Shown one piece after another: positions 21,128 to 31,351 of a stretch of DNA of 33,440 bases. The translations under genes were made by a program, and so were the position numbers. Each line of letters begins with the position of its first letter. The first letter of the stretch is position 1. The notes beneath the pieces are model-generated. The model worked only from the letters and a program-made list of their open reading frames with translations, did not search any database and was not told the origin of the DNA. Source of the stretch: Botryllus schlosseri (lineage: Eukaryota > Chordata > Ascidiacea > Stolidobranchia > Styelidae); assembly GCA_000444245.1 (NCBI GenBank), contig KE605249.1:1-33440 (forward strand), written 5' to 3'.

Positions 21128-21816
21128 GGGGAGATGTGGTACCGATGAGACACTGGAACCGAAAATACTTGGAAAAGTCTCTGTGATAATAATCACACGA
21201 TCACAGTTCGCGACTCTGTCTACAACGGTATGCTGGCAAAATCTTTCCTCACATGCAAAAAACTTCGACTTATGGGGTCTGTGACAAATGATTTACGTTT
21301 TAGGGGGTGTAAAATAAATTTTGATCGATATATACATTTTTCTATATCGCCTTCCAGTATTTGAAAGTCATCATGTCGATTTGCGAGTAATATGTATGTG
21401 CCATTAATTTTGTTAGTTTCGGCAGAAATCAAAACGAGATTTTATCCAATATTTGAGTTGATATAATTTATTTTATTCTTGAAGGTGCAACGAAACATTC
21501 TTCATTGGCTTGTTGCAGCCTAGATTATAGTACACAACAAAATAAGTTGAAAAATTTGAGTTTTGAGCTTATGTCTCATAGGTCCCATGATCGTGTGGTT
21601 TTGGACCCACCGGGTGGGGACCGATGATACGCCCGAGCAACAAATTTTAAAGGTTTATAACTATTTTCTGAAAGGGCGGATATTTATGTAAATGTCCGCG
21701 ATAGGTAGAGCTTGGATTAAAGTGTTGAGCCAGCAAAAGATAAGCTATTCTTGGCTGAAGACTTGAGGGCCGGAGATCATTTTGCAATTTTTGATCCATC
21801 GGTACCACATCTCCCC
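21128..21816. mobile_element. TIR DNA element, 0.69 kb, TA duplication
   Basis: The left end (from 21128, GGGGAGATGTGGTACCGATG) is the perfect reverse complement of the right end (up to 21816), with TA at 21126-21127 and 21817-21818; the match extends one base further on each side. Subterminally, CACGATCA and TGATCGTG-type segments also face each other. Internal frames are short and unrelated to a transposase. It resembles a Tc1/mariner-type MITE; the family is unrecognised. Confidence 0.85.
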
Positions 21817-21819
21817 TAC

Positions 21820-22800
21820 TTGAAATCAAGCGGTAACTAAATGAACTTATTACAACTTATTACGAATACTGCAACGGCGGTCGACAACCGGAATAACGAA
21901 AGTGGGTTGCGTTGGGTGAACGGGATATGCAACTGTCAATCAGAGCTTTGCAACATTTTTAAATGATAAACTTTGAAATTTTAGTACTTAAAATATTTTG
22001 CGCTGTAAAATTGCAAATACTGAAAAATAAGTCTCCCTTTCTGTAAAATGTTCCCAATAAATAAGGCATTTCAGTAGCGCGCTATTATTTGCGGGCGTGG
22101 CCATTGCTGGCTGCAGTAAAAAACTGTAAAATCCCCATAATCGCAATTTTATGCTACATTTATATCACGGCGCTCATATTTTCGAGCTATACTTACAATA
22201 TTCATGTAAACATTACGGTGATAAAATGCCAAACTAATTAAAATCAGAAAATGTGAGGCTTGTCACGTCGGCATTAGATTTAAACTTCATCTCTCATCCC
22301 ACAAGTGGTGTTATGAGGTCTTGCTACGTATCACGAAGAGCTAAAAGTAGGCTGCCGGTTTAATCTTGGTATTTTCGTTCGCTGTTGTTTGACGTCACGT
22401 TGTTTACTAGACGTAAGTTAGTTTTGAGAAATACAGAGCTGGAGAGACCCAGTAACATCGGATCGGGTTTGGAACTATACGTAGGCCGATGGAATGCAAA
22501 AATGCAACACGAAGACAATATCGGTATAGCAAACAGGGAGTCAGAGACTATATACAAGTTCCGAAAATTTAAACTAGCAAGGACATATACTGACGTCCGC
22601 TATTGCGACTAAAATAGGCGCTTTGAAAGTCGCCGGTTAGCCTATATCTCAGTAAAATGATAACTGTACCGGAGCGTCATGTTACGACTCTGGAAGAAAT
22701 TATGTTCAATGGTTTTCTATCTGCTATGACATATAATACGAAATTCGAGGGCCTTGCTCGATCAAAACATTTCGCAGAAGAGGACGCGTGTATAGGGTCT
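21820..22800. other. No gene seen
   Basis: A TGACGTCA octamer at 22390. Two overlapping antisense frames of 65-75 codons at 22360-22612 have no supporting signals. Confidence 0.5.
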
Positions 22801-22808
22801 TCGTTTAC

Positions 22809-23255
22809 CTTACGTAATGGGCCCGGAGATAGCATTTACAGGTTATCTTTACTCCTGTTGAAGATGTATTAGCTCCGAATGGATGAGTTCTTGCCTGCGG
22901 CTGGAAGTGACAGTTACCATACATTGTTAAGTATCTTTTATTAGCACTTTCGTCATGCATATAACGTATAATTGTTGCAACAGCAGTTATTAATATGGAA
23001 TTCCATTGTTTCGAAATAGTGGTGTTGCATTCTTGCATAGACACGGCGAGAAAGTCAATTTGTATGCGATTATTTAGGCCTAATGACATAATTATTATTA
23101 AAGAATCGATAGATATGACACATTGGCTACTAGAAATGTTGTCACATTCACATTGCACATCTTCCATTTCACGTGGTTTCGATAGGGCAATCAGACACGG
23201 GGCGATTATTGCGTGAATTACTCGCTCACGTGACCCTGCGATTACAGTTAGTCTG
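22809..23255 (-). CDS. Candidate exon of an unrecognised cysteine-containing protein
   Basis: One of the two longest open frames outside fos, about 160 codons between stops. A possible acceptor (ATGCCCCAG ending at 23256) precedes it, and an AAG|GTAAAC donor at 22809|22808 falls just before the stop, as expected for a real internal exon. The first ATG in frame is at 23167. The translation includes MEDVQCECDNISSSQCVI, a hydrophobic stretch and QECNTTISKQWNS, i.e. cysteines and N-glycosylation sequons that would suit an extracellular domain. No known domain recognised. With about 6.6% stop codons per frame, fewer than one frame this long is expected by chance. Confidence 0.33.
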
Positions 23256-23299
23256 GGGCATGCGATTAGTCCAAACAAAATCACACAATGATCGCTTTA

Positions 23300-23915
23300 C
23301 GATTACTATCATTCACAATTGAATTTCTTTCGCTTCTTTCCTTGAAACCTGCAAGTGTTCCAAGATGACGCAACGATTGAGAAGAGCCTAATTCATGATG
23401 TTTTTTTTTGTTGAAATTCTGACGTCATGTATTTTTTATTACTTTCGGTACCCAAAGCTCACTATGTACTTGACTGGAATCTCATGTTAACACTTGACTC
23501 GGATTCGTGGGCCAAGCCAGCCCCATAACGGCCCCCTTTCTACCAATAAGTAGCAATAGGTTATCTATATCAATACACGCTACATGCTGGAATTATAGTC
23601 ATGAATATCCGATGAATGTAATTTACCGCATTAACACTCATCAGTTTTGCATCTGCACCACGAGACGGGAAACTGTTACAATACGTCTGGTGAATGATGC
23701 TTGGTTGCCAGGCTGAACTGCGAGCATAGAGCTATTAGTAGCGATTCCATTCAACCAAAATTTACAAGTATTCAGTAAATTCAGTGTTCCATATAACATC
23801 CACAATTTCACAACATGGTAGCATTCAGCGGATTTACAATCATTATCACAACAGCATAACTCACTGTATGGTAATCGTCTCTATAGCGACGTCATGTCAT
23901 TCGTAAGAAGACCTG
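23300..23915. other. No gene seen
   Basis: AT-rich sequence with a short T-run near 23401; frames under 70 codons. Confidence 0.5.
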
Positions 23916-23917
23916 CA

Positions 23918-24328
23918 CAACTAGACAATTTTTATATTTGCTAAAGTAGATTAGAATTTGAATTATAGCTATACATTTTTTTCCAAATTAGACTAGAAAT
24001 AGAATTATTGCCGAACAGTTTTTTTCCTATTAGACAATAACTATGGCTATACATTTTTTTTCAAATTATATTAGACTAGAAATACTGCATTCGCAGAAAC
24101 GTGGAAATTGCATCAGGTTCAATGCATATCAAGCCGGAGTTCATTCTCGTGAGCACGAGAATGGCAAATGTCTGTACAGCAAGCTTGGTTCGTTTCGCAC
24201 TATACTGATCTCCTGTAGCATTTGCAGGAAAACCAGAATTCGATTTGAATTGAAATTAGAGTATAGAAACGTTTCACAAATTAGATTAGAATTATATTAC
24301 CGGCATTTCGCTCTAATTGTATCATTAG
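23918..24328 (+). repeat. ATTAGA-rich dispersed repeat, copy 1
   Basis: Matches the reverse complement of 26825-27177 over most of its length, including ATGGCAAATGTCTGTACA and GATCTCCTGTAGCAT. A segment of about 33 bp (CTATACATTTTTTTCC ... ACTAGAAATA) occurs twice, at about 23968 and 24047. The class is unknown; clear inverted termini are missing. A 138-codon open frame runs through it and is not a gene. Confidence 0.8.
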
Positions 24329-24673
24329 TGGCACTCGATATGGCGCTCAATACAGTTTCGTATTGTCATGGGGAGAAATGTCCCAATAGATCCAGAGGTC
24401 GAAAAGACCGGTCGTCACGTTACTTTGGCGCCGGACTCGTAACCGCTCTATTTTCATGACACTTGTGACGAGCACTGGTTAAATTCGTTCGAGAGATCTA
24501 CGGAACAGCCTTTTGTCTCGTTGCAAACCGACCGTGAAATGCCGGCAATTATACGAATCGAGGGCAACATACGCTGACGCAAATTCTATTCTCTCGCGTC
24601 AGAACTCGACGATGCTTTTGAAAAGGGTACAACGGCCTCGCGGACAATCGCATCAGTGATTCTGAAGCGATTA

Positions 24674-24913
24674 CTATAGTGGAAATGTTCGCGTACGCAT
24701 ATCGCATACGTCGATAGTAGAAGCTTCTTGATTCGTAATTGTGTTGCTCTCGACTTGGTATATTACTGTTTCGGTGATGAGAACCGAACCGGTGTATTCC
24801 AAATGCGAGTCTGAGCCACCGTTCCCGCACGCACGACTAATAAAGACAGTCCCATTGAAACCGTTTAGTGATACTTGCAAAACCCGGGATTTGTGTGGTG
24901 AAGTTTCTTCGAA
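24674..24913 (-). CDS. Candidate exon, extracellular-type sequence (weakly ZP-N-like)
   Basis: A frame opens right after the acceptor-like TTTCTAGGTATAG (ending at 24914): FEETSPHKSRVLQVSLNGFN, then GTVFISRACGNGG, and LEYTGSVLITETVIYQ, reaching IDVCDM before TAG at 24676-24674. A GTATGC donor candidate lies at 24709. The GFNGTVFI stretch and the two cysteines vaguely recall the N-terminal half of a ZP domain, but this is an impression and the other ZP cysteines are missing. It may be a chance frame of about 80 codons. Confidence 0.22.
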   Translation of the reverse strand, partial: FEETSPHKSRVLQVSLNGFNGTVFISRACGNGGSDSHLEYTGSVLITETVIYQVESNTITNQEASTIDVCDMRTRTFPL

Positions 24914-25102
24914 CTATACCTAGAAAGTACTCGTTAACGACTCCATAGACTACGCTGGAGCGGTAGAAATCAACAAACAGTTCAAACAATTGAGCAATGA
25001 GCATGCGGCGTGCCTACCGAAAAAAAATCACCTAGTCCAGCCAAGTCAAACAGACGATTTCAATCGGCCGGCGATGCAATGCTGAGTAATTGGAAAGTTC
25101 TT

Positions 25103-25170
25103 GTATTAGCCAGCACATTTCTATCAAGAGTTAAGCTTTTTTATGATCTATGATCCCAAGAAAAATTATC
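25103..25170 (+). repeat. Short dispersed repeat, copy 2
   Basis: TTAGCCAGCACATTTCTATC ... GATCCCAAGAAAA, the partner of the segment at 20.2 kb, about 4.9 kb apart. Confidence 0.6.
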
Positions 25171-25174
25171 ATCA

Positions 25175-26022
25175 CCCAACACGAATAGAACAAAGGAGGT
25201 ATATTGGAATTTCCCACGTTTTCAGTCTTATACCTCGAGTTTCTAGAACAGAGCACCAATATTCCGTGTGATATATGATATATGTACTTGATAATTCTGC
25301 ATCCCACTGAAAAAGACTAGGGTAGTGATTGGGCTGTAAGATTTTAGCATCATTTGACTGGTCCGCATTAAAAGGTCAAAATTTGTTCGTCAATCGTCAT
25401 GCTTGAGAAACAATATAGAAAAACATCTTTTTCATGAAGATTTTTCGACGCAGCCACACAAGAGCCACGCCTCTTGAAGTGTGGATTTTGTTCACCTCGT
25501 GTCCAAGAGAGATGCGAATTATGGGACGTTTTCGCGTCAAGCACGAAACCCAATCAAGGCGCTACCGACCCCAAATTTCAAATTTGAAGGAGGCGGAAAT
25601 ACTCGGTGAGCACTATGGTGACGCTATAGTCTTCTGCATAGGCCTACAGCTCAAGAAATCAGTGATGACACAAAACACCGCAAGGGCTATCCGCAGTGCT
25701 AAGTTCCGAGTAGCCAATTGAACATGAGTATATGACGTCCAGATCGGCCATGACCTGACCACTCTCCGCCGGGATGCGGTCGCTTGCGATATATGTAATC
25801 GAAATACGACCGTGAATAGCAAGAAGGTTGAACACTCCTGGATTAAGCTTGCTGTATACGGGATCAGTGCATTATATGTGGTCAAGGGTGTACGAGTTTC
25901 GATTAAACGTTAAAAGGGTGTACCACGACGAAAAAGGTTGAAGAGCATAAATATAGGACGTTTATTTTCGTCCTTAATTCTTGTTTCGCGGCATATGCAC
26001 CGGCTCAGAAATATACATATAC
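25175..26022. other. No assignable gene
   Basis: Overlapping opposite frames (25434-25721 plus, 25613-25885 minus) of about 90 codons, with no domain or splice support. Confidence 0.5.
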
Positions 26023-26025
26023 ATA

Positions 26026-26589
26026 GGCTTGCATTTAAAACAAACATGTTTAAATCAAGGCCCTTGTTAAAAACATGTTTTCATTTTTTTTATTGTTTGG
26101 TTTTTAGCCACGACGTCACGAATATTTAATTGTGACGTCACAGTGGATTGACATTGACAATTGAAAATGTAGGTAAATATGCCTCTTTCGACGAGAAGGG
26201 CTTCCGACCACTGTCATAAACAGACCAAAAATATATTTAACCATAGGACTACACCGTTATGGATCATTTTTACGGTCGGCGGCCATCATCATCAGAACAC
26301 CCATTCCGTACCAATGATCTATATCTACTTGCTATAACTGTTGAACCGACGACGATTTCGAGGGTTCCAGAATCCAGACACCCCAATCGCATACATCGAC
26401 TATTTAGGGTGCAAATCGTCCATAGGGTCATACTACATTGTTTTTCGGACGTATTTATACAATTACGGCATAATTAGACAACGCTTGAAAAAACAACAAC
26501 TATTTTTGTTAAATGCATTTGTTTAAAACACTGTTCAGACATGTTTTAAACAAAGTGTTTTAAAACGCCGTTTGTTTTGAATGCAACCC
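26026..26589 (-). mobile_element. MITE family A copy 4 (long form, inverted)
   Basis: Inverted relative to the other copies. Ends GGCTTGCATTTAAAAC and GAATGCAACCC with TA flanks, 564 bp. Its copy of the family frame is on the plus strand (26259-26477, starting MDHFYGRRPSSS). One intact TGACGTCA at 26133 and a CGACGTCA at 26111. Confidence 0.88.
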
Positions 26590-26649
26590 TACTAACACAG
26601 GATCTGCGCGTATCCATGCCTTGAGTCCATCACGTACATATGTCACTGA

Positions 26650-26815
26650 ACAAGGATGGTGAAGATATAAGCTTGTAAGGTTTGCCAAGTCTTGCACCAC
26701 CCCTCCATGCTATCCTGGTAATGATGCTGAGCTCAAGGCGAAAAGCCATGAATACCGGTTTTACTAATCAAGTCTGCGCGGACCGGGGATTAAACCCACG
26801 ACCACGACTTGGACA
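26650..26815 (-). repeat. Possible tRNA-derived SINE fragment
   Basis: On the minus strand the segment begins with GGTCGTGGGTTTAATCCCC, resembling a pol III B box with its T stem, then runs through about 120 bp of non-tRNA sequence. An A box was not found. It is wedged between MITE copy 4 and the ATTAGA repeat. The call rests on the B-box-like motif alone. Confidence 0.3.
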
Positions 26816-26824
26816 TCTAGATAA

Positions 26825-27177
26825 TTCTAGTTGTCTAATTTGACTAAATTAGGGCAAAATGCCGTTAATCTAATTGTAATCTAATTTGTGAAATGTTTCA
26901 ATGCTCTAATTTCAATTCTAATTTAATTTCTGGTTTCCTGTTCATGCTACAGGAGATCTGTACAGTGCAAAACGAGCCGATCTTGGTGTACACTTGTACA
27001 GACATTTGCCATTATCGTGCTTATGAGAATGAAGTGATATGATATGAACTCGACATGATTCAATGTCCAGGTTTCCACGAATTAAGCAATTATATTTTCA
27101 AACTCATTTGGAAAAAATGTGTAGCTATGATTCGAATTCTAATCTAATTTTTGAAAGCCGAAAAATTTCTAGTTGTC
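26825..27177 (-). repeat. ATTAGA-rich dispersed repeat, copy 2 (inverted)
   Basis: Inverted relative to the copy at 23.9 kb. It is bounded by an 11-bp direct repeat TTCTAGTTGTC (26825-26835 and 27167-27177), either a target duplication or part of the element. No protein-coding capacity seen. Confidence 0.8.
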
Positions 27178-27179
27178 CA

Positions 27180-30100
27180 AGTATGCTTACTCTTCCGTAG
27201 TTCCGGTAGTCATATGTAGTCTCAATATTTCTCATTAGGCTCAATATAGTCTTACCTGCAGTCTAAATAGCCTTCCATATAACCTCAATCGTCTAAATAG
27301 GTCCCTTACACAAAATAGGTGCATCCCTAATTTACTCGTGCCGTTAATGCCATCGTGTAATAGCTATTGAATATATAAGATTCGAAAAATTTTAGGTATT
27401 GCCGAATACCAAAGCATCGGAGGCTTATCCAGTTCTGAACTAAACATTCCACGCGATGTCCGGGGTCATCGAGAATCCTACTGGTTTCCCACAGGTATGC
27501 AGGACGGCCAAAATATATGAAATGATCGGAATGCTATTTCAGTGAAGGGCACGAATTTCCAGGTGAATGCGACACCGGCGCCGCGACTACCGGTTGGGTG
27601 CGTTAACGTGCAGACGCGGTGAATCACCACGGAATTTCGGTCAGTTAAAGTAGTATATGAGGGAACATTCCATCATGTTTTAAAGTAATTGTTCTGTTGC
27701 AGTTGTGTCATCCAAATATCGTTCCGGCATGTAGCTATGTTCTGCAATGCTACACCGGAAGCAAACGATGATTTCATGTCCACGGAAACCGAGCTGGTAA
27801 ACGGGATGGATGGTCTATAGATTCTGTGCCGACACCGTGTAAATATGACGCGTCGCACATGTCAGTCCAAACATGTTTATTTACTTTGCTACGTTAGCGT
27901 ATGTAATGTATTGTATTATCCCTATAATAGATTGCTTACATAAAACATGTGCCACGGTGAGGAGAAAATCACTCTTGTCTGAGCACGCGGCGGACAGATG
28001 CCCAATTGCCCATTTAAGGAATAGCTTTCGCGTTCATGGGTAATCAATAGAAATCGATTATGTCAAGTATCGGGAGCTGTTGACAATCCCATACAAGGCA
28101 TACGTAGTAAAATTTCAATAGTATTGCTTATATTCCCCGACACATTACACAAAATTTCTCACGTTTTTTCCAGCGATAACTTAAAAAACTTTTCAGCAAC
28201 GAGTATAGTTGAAACGGTTGGTAGTTATCACTAACAATGTCTAAACGCCGCTGAATGGAAGGTGTGAAGACGAATGATCGACGATGGATTGACTATAGGT
28301 GGCTCAATTTTGATTCATTTTGATGCATGATTTCATGAGAGGCATACTAATGTACATGGCATAGGCACTACCAAAATACTTTTGTTCTCCTAGATTCCAT
28401 TATATATTAACATAAGTTCTGCAGCAAGGCCATTAATAAGATCTGCGAATTGTTAGTAAACGTATTGAAAAGCCCTAATTCCGATGGGATCGAGAATGGT
28501 TTCCATAGAACTGATACAGCGACGAGGGTGTAAAAACAAAGCCATCGGCCAGCCTTAGAGAATAGCTGTCTATACCGGAACAGCCGGCTAGTCTATGGCA
28601 CCCTTGATACCCTTTCATATTGTTCTTATCATCAGACCAAAACAAAGCAGTGAATCATCGGATGGTACTTTCCAATTTCAGATGTCCCGACCAAAAGTGG
28701 AAAGAAAAACATTGTGGAAGTATATCTATTACGATACATCATCATATCGGATATTATATAGGAGCAGAAAAAATTCTTGGATGACACTGGACTTATAATA
28801 CTGCAACGAATAAGATACAGCCAAGATGTAATTACACAGGAATCGTAGAATTATAACACTGCGAGATGTTATTCGGCTAAACTCCACGGATCCATTAGCA
28901 GCTATTATGCTGTGGCAATATAATAGAAAAGTGTGCGAATTTGATGTATTTTTGCCGATGCATTATTACAGGTATGCCAACTATCCAGTCATACTGCTTA
29001 GCCCGATTATCTGGGACCGACGTCGTGTATTTGTTGCTCTTGAGCTCTTGCTATCATATCTTGTGACTTCCTGTGAGTCGCACAGGTCCGGTATCAATTA
29101 TTTTCTCGTGTCGTGTCTTATGCAAAATGCTCGGGTGTTTGGAGTGAGGGGAGTTTAAATTGTACACTTTGTCTTTATTCTTCAGCGACTTATTCATCGA
29201 AATCGCCGCCAATTTGCGTGGGCGCACTTCCTGATATCCCTCGCCGAGTCATCTCATCTTCAACTGTAACTTTACCGATTGTGTTCAGTGGTACGGCTAA
29301 GCGCTGTGTACCGGAACATCAAATAGATGCAACCGATTAAATCATCACCGCATTAGTCACGGATATGCGTCCATTCGCTTCGCCGTACCTTAGCTTCGCC
29401 GAGAACTATACATAAGAGCTTTCAGCCACTATTAGTGCTTTGCGCATCATATACATCATCCCGTATTTTATGTAATCGCATACAAATGGCAAAATAATGA
29501 TTCCGTGGTGAATTATATACCAATATATAGTACACAATGCTAAAAATGCATTTTCGTACAAATTCACAATCCACTATTTAAGTACTTCATGACGACAACA
29601 GATCTCAATATAATCCAATCTGCGCGCACTTATCATTTATTAGTTATGCGTTCATTAGTATTTTTTTCGGCGATCATTTAGCAAAGTCATATACCCTATA
29701 TGCTTGTTAACAATTCAGTTACTTTGGGTGCAACGCAGAATTTCTGGCTCCTGCATGTCCTGCGCGGAGACACAGGTCAAAGAATTGGGTCAGCAAACAT
29801 TACATCTTTAACCCAGTATACATGAATATGTTCGGATAAGAATCATAAAAGATTGGATTATACATCTACATCTTTTAAAAATATTTATGATTTGATGATG
29901 ACAATACTTTGAATAACTTTATGCATCAGCTACTGACGTATACATCCACTAAATACACATCGACCCATTTTAAGAGTAGAGTCGTTTGACTTGTTTGCAG
30001 CAAATGCTAAATCCAATAATTATGCAAATTCAAACATATTCAACCAAGACAAATAAACGATATCGCAGCGTCGTCTGTACTCACGGTCAAAAATCGGTCG

Positions 30101-30440
30101 ATAATATGCCATGATTCTTCTCGTCTTCCTTTTTTATATCACCCTCTCTTGATTAGTCAGATTTTATGATCCTGGATGTGAATGTTATTCAGAATAATAT
30201 ACACATAGCACTGCCAATTTCTCACTAAGCGCCGACTAACGGACCCATCGGTGATGATAAAAGCGAATCAGATTCGTAAGCCGAAAAACGAATCATCACA
30301 TATGAGCAACTTCCAAATCATTCAAGGTTTTACCTTATTAAATCAGCCAGCAGTTTTGCGAGAATATAAACTTGTAATTGACGAAACGTCAGAAATGGTG
30401 AACAGATGGCTTCGGCTACCGATGAATCAGAACTCACCTA
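27180..30440. other. Gene-poor stretch
   Basis: Frames up to 83 codons (28595-28798, 28907-29158, 29113-29340, all plus) without domains. No repeat structure recognised. TAGTCTC/CTCAATA-like phrases recur loosely at 27210-27300. Confidence 0.45.
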
Positions 30441-30452
30441 ATTTATTTTCAG

Positions 30453-30641
30453 CGCATTGATCAGTATATCATCAAAATCTAAAGCTCTTCGCAAAGCGGA
30501 AACTGCTAGCTGTATTTACGAAGGTGATACAGAAGCTATGCAACGCGTTTACAAGATAAAGACAACCGGAATTGGCGTCGTATTGCGATATAATATGCTA
30601 TCCGTTCGCTCAATGCTCCGGACGCTATGCGGTTTCCTTGT
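30453..30641 (+). CDS. Candidate internal exon, 189 nt, unrecognised
   Basis: Good acceptor AATTTATTTTCAG (ending 30452) and good donor TGT|GTAAGA (30642). The frame between starts in phase 2 (ALISISSKSKALRKAETASC ...) and ends in phase 2, so the exon is symmetric, 63 codons in effect. The only open frame is this one. No partner exon in a matching phase was found: the open frame just upstream (30254-30460, MIKANQIRKPKNESSH) does not offer a phase-2 donor. The acceptor overlaps a minus-strand AATAAA, so either strand could own this site. Confidence 0.25.
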
Positions 30642-30687
30642 GTAAGATGTGCAATAGATTGTTAGGTTATAACAATTGTCTCAATAG

Positions 30688-31170
30688 TTAGTATCGCATT
30701 TCACTATTAAATAACTTACTGTTAAACAAATTAATATGAGAGTGCGTCACATATTTAGTTGTTTTCTTCCTCATGACCTTTGAATTCATGCCAACACTGT
30801 TAGGCCTATATTTCTTACTCGCCGCAGAGTCTTGCAGCGCATCAAGGTGCTTGAATGAGGCACCCAGTTCAAAGAACTGAAGTATCGAAGTTGGCGAAAA
30901 ATAGAATGTCTTTTGTAAGGTATGAATCGAGATTACAGAAAAAAGGATGTATGGTGCTATGACCTCCATCTGCATGCCGTTATCGACGATAGAATGATAG
31001 CCTACCGCTTGGTGAAATAATATTTTGGGTGTGCCCGTTGCAGCTACTTTATTCGCTCCAGTAATTATGATAGTATCGTTGTTATTTGTGAAGTGAGAAG
31101 TGGAGTATTTCTGACCATTCCATTTCCATACCATCGCCAAGTCTTGTCCAGCATCAATTCGGTCGTCTAC
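30688..31170 (-). CDS. Candidate terminal exon or short gene, unrecognised, about 148-160 aa
   Basis: Long open frame that could start at ATG 31134 (MVWKWNGQKYSTSHFTNNND) or follow an acceptor-like AAGCCAG ending at 31171 (VDDRIDAGQDLAM...). It ends FNSEMRY. A minus-strand AATAAA lies about 240 nt beyond the stop (complement of 30442-30447). The composition is protein-like (TIIITGANKVAATGTPK, GMQMEVIAPYILF), with no recognised domain, signal peptide or membrane segment. A chance frame of this length is expected less than once in the window. It starts about 170 bp from the nested hAT elements. Confidence 0.33.
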   Translation of the reverse strand, partial: VDDRIDAGQDLAMVWKWNGQKYSTSHFTNNNDTIIITGANKVAATGTPKILFHQAVGYHSIVDNGMQMEVIAPYILFSVISIHTLQKTFYFSPTSILQFFELGASFKHLDALQDSAASKKYRPNSVGMNSKVMRKKTTKYVTHSHINLFNSKLFNSEMRY

Positions 31171-31351
31171 CTGGCTTATGATTAACTATAATATCGGACC
31201 ACAAAACAAATAGAACCAAGGCACGACAAAACATTGTCGGGGAACGTAGCGTATTTATGTTCCATCACGTATGCTTTAGGCTCAAACTAAGTGTGAATTG
31301 TACGAGAGACATATGCGGCATAAAACGATATCAATTTCAAAGTCTCTATAG

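Noticed and set aside
24043-24459. 138-codon plus-strand open frame
   Set aside because: More than half of it lies in the ATTAGA-rich repeat and the frame is not kept in the inverted copy at 26.8-27.2 kb.
24674-24913. Firm assignment of a ZP domain
   Set aside because: Only a loose resemblance over about 60 residues; the full cysteine pattern and a ZP-C half are not visible, so it is kept only as a weak exon candidate.
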